A stretch of DNA of 64,000 nucleotides from Tubiluchus corallicola (Eukaryota > Priapulida > Priapulimorpha > Priapulimorphida > Tubiluchidae): NCBI GenBank assembly GCA_030141605.1, contig JAQGDQ010000001.1, positions 3,122,306 to 3,186,305 on the forward strand, written 5' to 3'. The stretch's first letter is position 1, and each line of letters starts with the position of its first letter. Under the pieces are notes generated by a model. It saw nothing but the letters and a program-made list of their open reading frames with translations, was not told the DNA's origin and made no database searches. The translations under genes and the position numbers were made by a program. This document shows, piece by piece, positions 12,461-25,340 of this stretch.

Positions 12461-13787
12461 ACATCAACTGGTGGAATAAGATTTTTGATATGTCATTTTG
12501 AATTTAACATGATGACAACATAATCATTTTCAACACATCATCATGAAATTTCACAGCTAAAACAAATTCTGCATCAACTGACGGAGTCCTATTTTCAATC
12601 TGCTATTTTAAATTCAAAATGGCAATGATGGTGCCATTTTCAAAAAAATACAAAGGTTTTTTTGAAAACAACAACAACATCCAGGTGAGTAGGGATTTGG
12701 TTTGATCCATCGACCATGAAGTGATATAGTCTGGAGTGTTTGAAGGCATAATACTGTGGATCAAATTTTTTCGTGCAAATTGTCATATGCATGTTGCATG
12801 AACAGTATTAGAATGTTTCAGTACATAAACTTTGGATTTCGTTGTTTATAAATTCCTCTGGTTAGAATTAGAACAGAAAATTATTGATTATGTCAATTTT
12901 ATGAAGTTGTTCATTTTTTGTTGATTTTTGTATGGTTGTTGGTTTTGTTTGACGTTTGATTGTTAAATATTTAGAAATTAATTATTTAAATTTTAATTGT
13001 TTGTTGCCTATATAGAATTTTGTGAAAGCATTGCAAAATGTGTTAATAATCTTATTTTTCGTTAATAATGAAATAAAATAATTATTTTAATTTGTGTTTG
13101 TTAGAATTTTAGGAAACGGATTATGTAAAAGAAAAATAATTTGACAGTGTTTGAATAAAGAATGTTAACCACATACAGAAATAACATTGCAATAATAATA
13201 ATAATAACAATAATAGTAAGTTTTCTATTTCTTTTTGAATATTTACAAGCACTTGTCTAAATGCCTAGTAGCAAATTGTTTTTGTGTTTGCAGTCATTAG
13301 TTTTTGAGTACAAAGATTATATTGTTTTAGTATTACTAATTTGTTGTGTTTTGAGTACTTGACATTAGCACTGCTGATTTATAATGCAAAATGAACTTTT
13401 GATATAGCAAATACGTTGCTAGATGGCAGTAATGGGGTTGGCAGTAGCTCTATTTTCAATACTATATGTGGGAAAAAGGAGTGAAGCAAAGAATTACATT
13501 TTTGGTTAAAGCAAGTTTATCTGTTGCTTTGTTTTTAAGTTGTCGTTTTCCAATTTACCATCTGTTTCACCGTTGACATTTGGATAAGGTCCCATTCCAG
13601 TGCAATCTATCCACATCTCCATTGCCTGAAATGTAAACCTTGTTAGTTTGGATGTACTTACTTTAGCCATTACATTTTTGTAGTTATTGAATACTTAAGT
13701 AAGTCACACCATTGACTGATAACTGTGACCTTCTAACCGGAGGCTCCTGCTAATTATATAATAAGCCTTTTCATGTTTTCGTTGTGC

Positions 13788-13913
13788 GCACACGTAGTTG
13801 CTGTAGGTCAAATGTTAAGTGTACTACAGCAACGCATCTTAACTACAACTGCACACGTAGTTGCTGTAGGTCAAATGTTAAGTGTACTACAGCAACGCAT
13901 CTTAACTACAACT
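13788..13913. repeat. Perfect 63 bp tandem duplication with an internal hairpin
   Basis: Two units, 13788-13850 and 13851-13913, appear identical. Each contains the inverted pair GTTGCTGTAG / CTACAGCAAC, separated by a 17 bp loop. Because the period is a multiple of three, the block reads through as a repeated 21-residue frame, but nothing else suggests it is coding. Confidence 0.9.
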
Positions 13914-15067
13914 GTCACACGACATGTAGGTAAAGCAAAGGGTCTGCCACACCAGTTCAGTAACTTTAGATGTTTTACGTCTACTTTACTTAATTATGCA
14001 TTAGTCTGTGTGTAGAGTGATTTACTAGTAGGATCTTGCTTGGTAACAAGAAAAAATGAACTAGGTAAGGTTCTAGTTAGGTGTTAAAACTGTTAATGTT
14101 ATAGTTGCTTAGGCTGCGAGGCATTGTCAAGTGTACACAAATGCTTTGTCTGGTATACTTAACCTTTGACTTTTCATGATCATCATCAATTACTGAAACT
14201 GTGAAAATGCTTATTAATCAACATGTTTCCTGTTTGTTTTCTATTATGTTGTCTGAAAGTTTTTCATGCACCTGACTAATGCACTCATTCACTTATTGAG
14301 CTGATCTTATTTTTATGTTTAGCCTAACATATGACCCAGTTTCACTTATTTTTTCGAACATATTTAATGCATATCTGTCTCACATTGACACGAAAACTGT
14401 TTCATGCATGTTTGTAAACACAGGCATTTCACAACTATTACTATTTTACAAGAGTTACAATTTCACAACTGTCACTATTTCACAAATGTCTCTTCTTATG
14501 CTCTTGTTGTCGTAATTATGTATTTAAACATAGTACATTAGTACATGTTTTTATAAAAGTGCACATAATTTTTGATTAATGGTTTTTAGTGCTGCAGAGC
14601 ACAGTATAATAAACTTGGAAAATCACCGTAATCTTCTACTCTCTATACTTATACCTATATTTGAATAGGAACAGCTTTAATTATTGAGATCTATACTCAT
14701 TTCGTTGCATAGGAATGTTTGTATTTAGAAGGTGCAAGTACTTTTGTATATATACATTAAGCCAAACTGCAAATTCGTATAGTATATGTGAGTGTTCAAG
14801 GATTAATAGTGTAGTGACATTAGTTAAACACGTTATGGACATTATACTCTGTCAGTATGATGATTGCCAAGAGTGGAACTGAAATAAATGTATACAGATC
14901 ATTAAGCTGTGATTTCTCACTTAGCTGCAGCTGGAACGTACTTTACTTTTGTACTGATTGGGCCAATGTTAACTTAATAGTGTATAATGTCATTTGTGAA
15001 CTTTCAGAACACGAGGACGAAATACACTATGCTTTAATTCAACGTACCATACTTATTGGAAACTACA

Positions 15068-18000
15068 ATGAAGAGCATGTGGAAAATGCCATCTGCGAAT
15101 GCTAGTGAAAGGCTTGGCAGGATATCTTCACATTTGTGTGATGACAGGACATCTTATGTTGTAAGTACTATTAATCAATTTTATTTTTCTTGATGGTGAA
15201 AACGAGTCATAGCACACAAAGAATTGTAATGCTTTCCTTTTGACTTGTCATGCAGCTCTGATCTTTTCCTTTCTTAGCTGACTCCAGCTTATAGTAACAG
15301 TCGCTTTATGTACATACTCACACATGTGCGCCCGTGTGTGTGCGCTTGCATGTGTACACACGTGTGTGTAATCAATAGAAACATGTTGTCATGCTAATCT
15401 TAAGATTCACATTTAAAAATGCATACAAATATAGATATTTGTTCCTCACAAACGTTTTAGATGCTTCAGAGGTTTACGTATTTATTTCTCACGTTAAGGT
15501 CTATGTTTAATGCCTTGAGTCTGGACATGAACAGATTGCCAAAATAACAATACACGTTAAGAAGTCTTTTGGAGATTGTCAGTCTTATCCATGTGTTTAC
15601 CTCTTTGCTTATTGTAAGAGGTAGCATTAGTAGTTCTCAAAGTAGAAATTGCAAAATTTATGAAAGTTTGTGTGAAATATAATGAAACGTAAAATTTGAT
15701 TGTTTTTTTATAGACAAATCGACTATGCCATGAGGCCAGTTCATGCGAGTTAATTGTGAGAAGCCCATTTCCTGATGTCTTTATTCCTAACAACTTGCCA
15801 CTCTATCAGTTGCTCTTGAAAGCTGGCACAAAATACCCAAACAACTTAGCCGTAGTTGACGCTGTAACTGGACAATCATATACGTATCATCAGTTACACA
15901 AAGTAGTCAGAAAACTTAGCAGTGCTTTAACCAGACAGGGGTTTAGAAAGGGTGACACCCTTGCGTTATGTGTTCGCAACTGTCCGGAGTTCGTTATAGT
16001 CTTTCTTGGTGTTGTGGGCATTGGTGGAATATTATCACCAATTAATCCTTTATACACATCTTATGAAATACGTAGTCAGCTGCTGGACTCGGGGGCGAAA
16101 TGGATCATAACGGAAGTGGAAGTTCAAGAGAAGGTTCGTGACGCAGCAGCAAGACTGTCTGGAATGCGAGGTTTTTTTATTGTGAATGATAAAGCATTTC
16201 AAAAGAAGTCTTCATTTGGTGGATTGCTAGAGGATGATGGTTCTGCTATTCCTGAGTGCATAAGAATTGACGTTAAGTATGATGTAGCTGTACTACCCTA
16301 CTCATCAGGAACTACAGGACTGCCCAAGGGAGTTATGCTAACCCATTACAATTTGGTAGCCAACATTCACCAAGCTCAAGCTGCATGGCCTTTTCTGCCA
16401 AACAATAAGTACATTTGCTTTCTGCCAGCTTTCCATTCATATGGCATATTTCTCTTACTTGGTGCACTAAGTCATGGATCTGGCATATATATGCTTCCTG
16501 GGTTTCAACCAGAGACTTTCTTGAGTAGCATACAAAAATACAGGATCACGCATGCTCATCTAGTACCTCCTGTGATCACATTCTTAGTTAAATCAGCAAT
16601 GGTGGATAATTATGACTTGTCTTCTCTGCAGACTATTTACAGTGCTGCAGCTCCCTTAGGTAGTAAATGATATGACCTTTTCTTATTTGTTTTTCTGTTA
16701 ATGTTTGACTTTTCTAAATAGTGCAAATAATTCTAATAGCTTTTTCTTTTTAAAATTTTTCATAGAGTTCTCAAAATATCGAATTTAAGAAGAAAATGGC
16801 AGTATTTTTCATTAGATATAGAGTCAATATTTTAGACATGTAACCATCAGTGACTATTAATTGCTTTAGTACATATCATTTGCTCACCATTGATCACACT
16901 GTACTTCACATTGGGCTGTGAGTGACATTAGGTTGACCAAATTGTAGGCCTAATTTGCTGCTGGAACTTCGAAAGCTATCTTTGTTTACCTGCAAAAGAG
17001 CAAGAAAGGAATCATGCAAAAATTACCAAGTTTAGTTGGTATTATTGTTCATTCAGAATCAGCCTTTTATTCAGATATTGTGTTGCAATCAGAAAAATTA
17101 CGCAGATAATCAGAAACTAATAAAAGCATTTGCAGACAATGTTTAAATTTTAAGGTAGTATCTTTGCCTATAGTACATATCCTGTAAATGTTATGAGTGC
17201 ATTTCTTTAGATACATCAGTTTTATTATACCTTTTTGGTGTCAACAATTGATGGATTGTCACTGTTTGTTTAGCGAAAGACATTGGTATGGCGTTAATGA
17301 GAAAATTTTCGCACCTCAGGGCTTTTCAGCAAGGTTATGGTTTGACAGAAACGAGTCCAGTCGTAACAGCTACACCGGAATGGGAAATCATGCCGGCTAC
17401 ATCAGGTTATCTTATACCAAATACAGAAGTCAAGGTACATACAGATTTTGGTTTTTATGGAATCTTAACTGAGCAGTAATTAAAAGTATTAAGAGGTTTT
17501 GTTAATCCTTGATAGCCAGAGTAATAATCATGCCCTGTATTTAGTTTCACATTATCTTGAGTATAACGCATGAATTAAAGTAAATTTCCAGTTGCTTTGT
17601 TAGGTTTCAGCTAAGTTGAATCAAACTAGTTTCTTCATTAGTTTCAATCAAGTATTTTTTACTTCAATAGTAGCATTTAGTTTTTGATATACAGCTGTAC
17701 TTGCATCATTGTGAATAATATTAAACTGTGGCTACGTAACTTGCTAAGAATTTTTGTATCTCATTACAAGTATTTTGATTAGTTTAGAGTCAGAGCAGCC
17801 ATTAATTTAAGGTTCTTTTAATTTGCGAATTCTGGCTGATGAAAGGGAAATGTTTAAGTAGGCACAATCAATGCCTTGCAAACTGGTGCTTAAAATGAAG
17901 TTTCAAAATTTCATTTGCCATGTTTACAAATTATGTGCCTTGTTGAGGGAAGATACAATGTTTTGCACATGTATCTGAATGCAGCTACTGTATAAACAAT

Positions 18001-21000
18001 CTGTGCTGATTTAATGTTTTCTCACCTTCATGAACTTCATCACCTTTCAGCAGCCCTTTCAACAAGTGCTAGATCCCGCTTGCAGGGTGATAAACAGCAT
18101 AAAAAGTGGCTGGTATTATAAAGAAAATGAACATTTTGACTACATTATAATGTGCATATTAATATCAATTATAACACAGTTTTCTTTATGTTAGGTTGTA
18201 CATCTTGAAACTAAGGCAATAGTTGGGCCAAATGTGGAAGGAGAAATCTGTGTGAGAGGCCCTCAAGTGATGAAAGGATATTTGAATAATCTAAAAGCCA
18301 CCAGTGAAAGTGTTGATGCAGATGGTTTTTTCCATACAGGTGATACTGGATATTATACTAACGATGGGTAAGAAATTTGGCATAGTGTGTATTGGTGTTA
18401 CATAATGTTAGTTTTAGGCCACGGCATGTGCGTAAAAGCAATTGGGAAGGAGGAAGATAGTGGTCAGTTTTTTGCGACTGAGTTTGATTAAAATTTAGAT
18501 TAATGAACCAACAGTCTTCTTGCATTTCTGTTCTGTGTACGATGGAGGGGCGGTTGGAGGGGCGGTTATACTTAGATAAGATCTAGTAGTTATAATGCAC
18601 AGAATAAAAGTAAAATTTGATCTATCATTAATTGAAAAATGAATAAACATCATTCGAAAATATGGAGCAGTTAAGCTGAAAACTGTTACATGATTTGTTA
18701 TTAAGGGATTTCTGTTTGATTGTTGCACTGTTACAGGTGCTAATCATTTGCTGGCACACAAATGGTGAATGGCATGAATGGCTACACTGCTCACAGTGGT
18801 TAAAACAATGTGCAAGTTGGAGCATTATTCCAGTAACACAACAGTTAAAAATCAATCATTATAGATTTTAATGTTCAGATATAAAACCATCCCAAAAACA
18901 AGCATTTACATTGAACTACTGTTGAAGTGTGTTTTGGTTATTTATTTATTTATTAAATATACCCACAACGATCATTACAGCATAGCACGTAAAAGAATTT
19001 AATATCATATTTATCATTATGTACACAAGATGCCAAGCTGCAAATGATCCGTGGGATACTCAAGAAGTAATTACTTGTTCAGAGCACCCCAAATGAATGT
19101 GGATTGAGTGTAGTAGAAAAGAACAGTAAATGAGTAGAAAGGAAAAGTTAATAGGGAATAAAAAGAAAGAGAAAGATGTGATGGTATCTGTATGAAGTAA
19201 TGCGAACTATAGAAATGTAAAAATCGACATAGATAGCAACGCGATGGATCCCGACAGGGACAGCAACATAATTAGCCAAATTTATTTCTTCTATATAATT
19301 AGAAAAGATTTCACTTTTACAATTTCTTTTGAAGTTGTTTATAGATAAGAATTTTTTATGTATTCGTTGATGTTATTCTAAAGTCTAGGACCAGTGTTAG
19401 TGATGAAGTGCCTTGCCGCATCAGTCCTGCAATACTTAATTAGAAATTCATTAGATCTTGTTTAGTAATGTCTTACATTAGTAGATAATGGGTTTAAAAA
19501 GAAAGTGGGAAGTAGCTTATGTTTGGTTTTGTATATGTAAATAGTGGTATTTAGATTTATTTGATCATTTAGTGCTAGGATAGAATAGTTCTTAAAAAGA
19601 TTAAGACCTACATTTTTACGCTTGTTCAAATTAGCTATCAATCTTATGAACTTACATTGTAGAGAGTTTAATTTAAGTATAGATGAAGGGTAGGTGTGCC
19701 CCCAAAATATATTACAGTAGGTTAAGTATGGCAGTACTAGACAATTATAAAGTGTGATAAGATGTTCTTTAGTAAAATAATGTTTCACTCACGTTTAACG
19801 CAATTTTAGAATGAATCATATTTAAGTGTGGTTTCCAATGTAAGCGTTCATTTAAGATAACACCTAAGAACTTCATTTCATTTACTTGTTCTACTGCATT
19901 GCCATTAATTTTTATAATACTGTTCATATTTATATATTGTTACTAGCTCTGAATAAACTGTATTTACTTTTTGTTGAATTTAATGCAAATTTGTTGATTA
20001 TAAACCAGGCTGTAATTTTACCGAGTTCACTATTAATAGTGTCAAGTAGCTTGCTGTTTATCCTGAAGATAATACTTGTGTCATCAGCAAATTGGAAGAC
20101 CTTTCCATTGTCAGTAATACAGTTTTGTAAGTCATTAATATATATTAAAAGCAACAGAGGTCGAAAAATAGATCCCTAGGGTACGCCATGTGTGACTATT
20201 GCTTCATTGGGAAGGACATTGTTACATCTGACTACTTGAATTCGGTCCTTGAGGTTATTAGCATTCCATGAGTATGCCACCCTTCTAATGCCATCCTGGA
20301 ATAATTTATCTAGCAAAACATCATGATTAACTGTATCAAAGGCCTTAGAGAGGTTGCAAAAATGCCAATGGCAACAGTGTTTTGTTCTAATGAATTAATT
20401 ATGTTGTTTATTATATTAATTAGGGCTAGCCGTGTAGAACTGCCCTTTCTAAAGCCATGCTGATGATTATAAGGTGCATTTTCTATGGTCAAGTAGTCTA
20501 ATAATCTTTTATAGACAATTTTTTCTAATATTGTAGCAAAAAAAGCTAATAATAATATAGGTCTATAGTTATTAATATTTAAGGAGTCTTTAACCTTAAA
20601 TAAAGGAATAATTACTGATTTGTTTTTAGTTGATAAGGTAATATTCCTGTTGTCAATGAGCGATTTGTTATATGTGTTAAAGGAGCAGCTAAGTTATCAA
20701 TTAAATCAATTATGACTTTGGGTAGAAAATTATCAAAGCCTGCCCCTTTATTATGGTTGAAAGATTTACAAGTAGATTTTAATTCATTTATTGTAACAGG
20801 ACTGAACATAAAAGCAGATTAATAATCACCCTTAAGATAAACTTTAGGGTTAGCACCAGTATTTGGAATTTCTGCAGCTAATTTTTGACTAATCTGCAAG
20901 AAATGCTCGTTGAAAGCACAAGTGACAGGTTAATTGTCAGTTATTATAACTTGCTCTTACCTTTAAGGGCATATGAACCAGATTTTCTATCTGACTGTAT

Positions 21001-22546
21001 AATTTCTTTCATAATAATCCACGTTTTCTTCAAGTTAGTTTTAACATGTTCTAGTTTGTTTTGATAATAATTAGATTTAGAGAATTTTATCATATTGTTT
21101 AACCTATTACGATACTGTTTGTATTCATGAATAGTGAGATCATAATTAATATCATTCTTGAGAAGTTGAGTATACATCTTATTTTCACATTTAATGCTAT
21201 TTAAGATGGCAGGTGTTATCCATGGCTTTTTAATGGCACCAGAATTTATATTAGTGTTGTTAATTGTAGTTATATTGTTATTGTACATCATTTAAAATTT
21301 ATCTAAAAATAAATTATATGCTTCTTGTGGTTCAGATGTAGTATACACATCATTCCAATCAATGTTATCCAAGTCAGAAGCTAACTTGCGTTTGTTGAAT
21401 GTTGAATGTTGAACTATTAGGCGTTATACGTGTGGTAAGGTAAATTATAAGGAAATAAGTTTTGCAAGCAGATGTGGCAATACCAAACAACACCAGCAGC
21501 TGGTAGTTTATCTTTTAAAGAAAAATAAGTACATTTTAGATGAATAATTCTGCCGCAGCAGTCGCAGTTCAACCGCCTGCTGGTTGCGTCGAATACATTT
21601 ATCGCATATTGGACAAAAACTGTGTACAGGTACCATCAAAAAGCGCAGGGAAAATCAGGGTTAAAGAGATTACAGAATAGAAAAAGAATAAAAAAACAGA
21701 ATAAAATATCGCTAGAGGAGTGTAAGTTTAAAATATGAAAAAAAGTCATATAATCACATAAAGTCACTACTTTATGTAAGTGCAATACCACTTTTATTAG
21801 CATTGCACAGAAGCAACTTCTTTGGGTCGTATGACCACATTTTTGAAGAAGTACTAAAACTTGTGAAATATCTGCAGTAGTTACATCAAAATTATTAAAA
21901 GCGAAATGTCAAAAGTTGTACTTTATTGACATAAAAGGTTACGTTTTAGTGCACTACACTATTTGTATATAGCCACATGTGCAGTTTGTCATGCAAATTG
22001 GCTTGCAGTCTTGTAATTGATTATACCATGGATGCTCCTTTCTTTGTGCTTTGTTCTTAGCTCATTATTTTTAATGTTATTTTTTTGTCCTTAGATAATT
22101 CTGTCGTAAGACCATATGTAATTAAGCATAAAAAATAGTTACTATTAGATTAGCAGTTTTTATAGACTAACTATTTTCTCTCTCATTCTTTTTTTAGACA
22201 TTTCTTTATTGTTGATCGGGTAAAAGAGCTCATCAAATACAATGCATACCAAGTGGCACCAGCTGAACTTGAAGCTTTGCTTCTTTCTCAGCCAGGCATA
22301 GCTGACGCTGCTGTTATTGGAATTCCAAATCAGCGCACAGGAGAATTGCCTAAGGCATACATCGTGAAAAAGAATGAACAGCTGACCGAAGAAGAAGTTA
22401 AGAAAGTTATAGAGGAAAAACTGGCAGCATTTAAATGGCTTAGAGGAGGTGTACAATTCACAACAGAGATCCCAAGATCCATAAGTGGTAAGATCTTGAG
22501 AAAAGTGCTGCGGGACATTGAGAGGAAAAAGTGCCAGGTATTATAA
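15068..22546 (+). CDS. ACS2: acyl-CoA synthetase, 4CL/luciferase-like, with a PTS2-like N-terminus
   Basis: Exons 15068-15160, 15714-16659, 17274-17434, 18195-18367 and 22198-22546, phases 0, 1, 0, 2, giving 573 residues. The A3 motif reads [10 protein letters not shown], with leucine where the paralogs have lysine. Other motifs are [29 protein letters not shown] and the catalytic K556 in SISGKILRK. The small first exon contains RLGRISSHL at residues 15-23, a full match to the PTS2 peroxisomal consensus, followed by a cysteine. The C-terminus QVL is not a PTS1. A splice acceptor (CTTTCAG) ends at 15007, so the ATG exon is probably preceded by a non-coding exon. Intron 4 is long (3.8 kb) because it holds an antisense retrotransposon. 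The closest paralog by eye is ACS1 (shared [12 protein letters not shown]). Confidence 0.92.
18940..21410 (-). mobile_element. 5'-truncated Jockey/CR1-type non-LTR retrotransposon, antisense in ACS2 intron 4
   Basis: On the minus strand, reading from 21291 down to 19462, pieces appear in the right order. They are a [13 protein letters not shown] linker segment that normally follows the endonuclease, an [14 protein letters not shown] block, [15 protein letters not shown], an [11 protein letters not shown]-like catalytic block split by a frameshift, and FADDTSIIF, which carries the catalytic aspartates. The C-terminal segment with [12 protein letters not shown] follows. The endonuclease is absent. 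Frames are interrupted by stops and shifts, so it is inactive. The likely 3' end is marked by a (TTTA)n tract near 18940-18960 as read on the plus strand. It lies inside the intron and disturbs no splice site. Confidence 0.85.
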
Positions 22547-22709
22547 TAATTACTTATAACTGCTACAGTGTTACAACTAGTGGGCAAATTGTGTAAAAAG
22601 TTGAGACTTCTGCAACGTAGAAAGGAAATGTGGAGGACAAAGACCAAGAAATAACAATATAATTGCTCATGACTGTTATAGTTTGTCATCTCTAGTCCTG
22701 TAGCTGACC

Positions 22710-22715
22710 AATAAA
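22710..22715 (+). promoter_or_regulatory. Candidate ACS2 polyadenylation signal
   Basis: AATAAA about 165 bases after the ACS2 stop, followed by a GT-rich stretch (TTTGTTAGTGTGTTTTC). Position and downstream context suit a cleavage signal; there is no transcript evidence. Confidence 0.6.
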
Positions 22716-23663
22716 CCAAATTTGTTAGTGTGTTTTCAATAATAAGTTGGCTACAGACTACTGTGTGTTAAAAAAGTTTTGCACTACAGCTGAAAAAGTG
22801 ACAAGCATTACAGATCTGTTCAAACCTTTTCTTTACTGCCATAGTTTTTTGCTTAGTTGGAGGAGCTCAGTGATATGGTGAGATGCTACTAACTATATAC
22901 TGAAGACTTAGTGACTACTGTGCACAGTTTCCTTTGCATGGCTGCAGCTGTGCCAGAAATGTTAGAAAAAGATAGCTGCAGCTCGGCATGGTCATGGCAT
23001 GCCTGGGAGTGTTAAGACGCATGTTAAATGATGCTGTTTAGTGCTCCAAAAGGAAACAAGACATTATGTTTGTGCATCTATCAGGGTGTCCATAAATGTG
23101 TTTAATTCAGTTGACCAAAAATTGGCTACAAACATCTGCTACTGTTGTAATAAGCACTATGTAACAATCATTACAACTTATTAATTGTGTTATCAATAAT
23201 TACCATTTCTTGTCCTGTATTAATTATTTTTTACAATTTTGCACACTGCAATTTAATATCTACCATGCACTTTTGACAGAATTCATTTATTATATCGTTG
23301 GCTGATGCACTGTTAGAATCTTTCTTGTTAATGGTAGTACTTTTAAGTCTAACGTTGAGTCTGACAGAGGTGCTTTAGAAATCCTGCCGTATATGCAGAT
23401 TTTACATAACAGCTTATCTCTCTTTTAATAGCTGAGTAAGTATTACTCTTTATTTTGTCACTCCCTCGCAAAAGGTTGTATTGTGTTATACCCCTATAAT
23501 ATACCATGCTATTTTAATAGACTTATCCTGTTTGCAGCTAAAAATTAAAAGCTGATTTACTAAGGCTGAACCATAGGGTTAAGCTCAAACAAAGTTTTGC
23601 ACTTTTGATTGAGGGCTGCACACTTTAAATGTGCATTTGTTTTAGTTTTTGTATGTCTTGGTA

Positions 23664-23760
23664 CCTGTGTGGTGTAATGGTTGCATATCTGCCCAGAAAG
23701 AGGAAGGTTTTGTGTTCGAGTCCTAGTTGAGATGCAAATTTTTTTGGATTTAATTTATTG
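23664..23760 (+). repeat. tRNA-derived SINE-like fragment
   Basis: GTGTGGTGTAATGGTTGCAT resembles a polymerase III A box region, and GTGTTCGAGTCCTAG, about 35 bases on, is a good B box. The intervening anticodon-arm region does not pair well and the acceptor stem is not closed, so this is not an intact tRNA gene. A SINE head or a tRNA relic is the best reading. Confidence 0.5.
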
Positions 23761-23923
23761 ACAGTTGTGCTTTCACATGTTTATCAGGTTGTGGGCGGAG
23801 CTTCAGCATGGAAAATTAACAAATGGATTGATTACCTCATACCCATGGAGCTTAAACTGAGAATTAAAATTGCCATGTTAGGCTAAATACCAGATATAGA
23901 CAGTGCTGTAGCATGCATTTTTA

Positions 23924-24226
23924 TTGTCCATGTGCATTATTGACGTTGATGTTGGCCAAAACGTATATTCTTTACAATCACTAGTACCAATATACTTTTA
24001 CACACTCAGTATCATTCTATTTTCGAAAATATATGCTACATTTGCGTCTGACATCAACTTGACGGTCTTGGTTCTCACCTTGTATACCATCACTGTGTAC
24101 TACTACATCGGCATATTCATTGGTGCCATGTACCACGAGGTGGTACACGGCGAGCGACACATGGTGCTGTGGGACACAGCGAGGCAGTGCACATTACAGT
24201 CGAGCAAGCCCAAACGCTCCAAATAG
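23924..24226 (+). CDS. Unplaced open frame with two hydrophobic segments
   Basis: A 100-codon frame ending in KPKRSK followed by a stop. The part from about 24020 to 24226 has more balanced base use than its surroundings, two hydrophobic stretches (LVLTLYTITVYYYIGIFIGA and an earlier one), then a polar tail with YHEVVHGERHMVLWDTARQ. I do not recognise the family. It could be the last exon of a small membrane protein, a retrocopy fragment, or chance. No partner exon or clear promoter was found. Confidence 0.3.
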   Translation: MSMCIIDVDVGQNVYSLQSLVPIYFYTLSIILFSKIYATFASDINLTVLVLTLYTITVYYYIGIFIGAMYHEVVHGERHMVLWDTARQCTLQSSKPKRSK

Positions 24227-24824
24227 TGTAATTATGACAATTTTTTTATCGTCTTTTGTAGCAATTTTGGTTTCTTTAAAGCATGACTATTGTGAAGCCC
24301 TCAATCTCTCCTTGAAAGGTTTAAATTCGATATTATATTGAATCAGGTGAGCGAATTGGGTAAACAATTTATTTTCCAATAATCTGTTATTATAATGTGA
24401 TTGCAAGTCGTGGCGAATTTCTGTTTCGCAAAAATCGAGTTTAAAGGATTGCGCAAAACGTAAAGACGGCATTTGCGATTACCCGCATTGCCAGTTACAA
24501 ACACTCGTGATTACGGTGATTTCAATGCTCATTATTTTCTACTTTTTTCTACAACTCGTAATTGTGGTTATTAGTTACCGCATCGGTAATTACCTTGGGT
24601 TAATACTTTTTTTAAAAACGTTTGCTCAGATATTGTGCTTTTTGGTAATTACTGGAAAAATAGTACCGGAAAGGGGATTCAGGCGGTTCACACCGGCCAT
24701 ACCATCAGAAAGTTAGTAGACTAATAGTAATACTGAGTAAAAGGAGCAGAAAGTAAAGGTCCTAATAGTAAACCATAAGAAGCATACATTCCGCGCTGCC
24801 CTACACCTAATCAGTAATCATTCT

Positions 24825-25340
24825 ATGTTTTTAACACATTGGAATCGTGCGAAAAACATTGGAATCGTGCTTTATATAAAAAAACTTATTCTTCGCATTT
24901 ATTTACACTCTTACTATACTTTAGTCCATCCGTACTTAAATTATGTGAGCTGTCTTTGGGGAATTACTTATACAACAAATCTAAATCTTTACGGTCACTC
25001 CAGAGAAAATGTCTTCGTTTATTTTATTGACTAAATAAATATTCTCGTATAAATGATACACATTTCAAAAATAGTAAACGTCTTGCTATTGATAACTTGG
25101 TGGTTTACAACTCTACAATTCTCGTTATTAGTCATGTCATACAAGAATGAAGGAGAAGAATAACCAGGAAGTATAGAAGAATTGACACCCTACTGATTTT
25201 TGCAGTGACTCGGCTATTGATCTGTTTCTCTTTACATTCTCATGTGAATCTAATCTTCATTTTCACCATCATCTCATTCAGACTTCAGAACCAATTAATT
25301 GAGTTCACCGAGCAAGTCATATAACAAGTTTTTTTTACAG
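24825..25340 (+). mobile_element. 3' fragment of a Jockey/CR1-type retrotransposon
   Basis: The frames at 24825 and 24839 together read as the post-catalytic region of a reverse transcriptase: LYYTL.HPYLNYVSCLWG, then NLNLY and LQRKCLRLF. This resembles the same region of the antisense copy in ACS2 intron 4 ([24 protein letters not shown]). It is heavily frameshifted and lacks all catalytic motifs. Confidence 0.65.

Larger units (their letters stand above)
11660..15007. other. Intergenic region between ACS1 and ACS2
   Basis: No gene seen. A degenerate repeat block covers about 11980-12660, in which phrases such as ATTCATTCTAGT and AATTCAAAATGGC recur in both orientations. It includes an inverted pair at 12325-12347 and 12438-12460. 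A 63 bp tandem duplication lies at 13788-13913. I found no nearby canonical AATAAA after the ACS1 stop; the first ones lie more than 1.3 kb downstream. Confidence 0.5.

Noticed and set aside
23664-23740. Functional tRNA gene
   Set aside because: Good B box but no closed cloverleaf.
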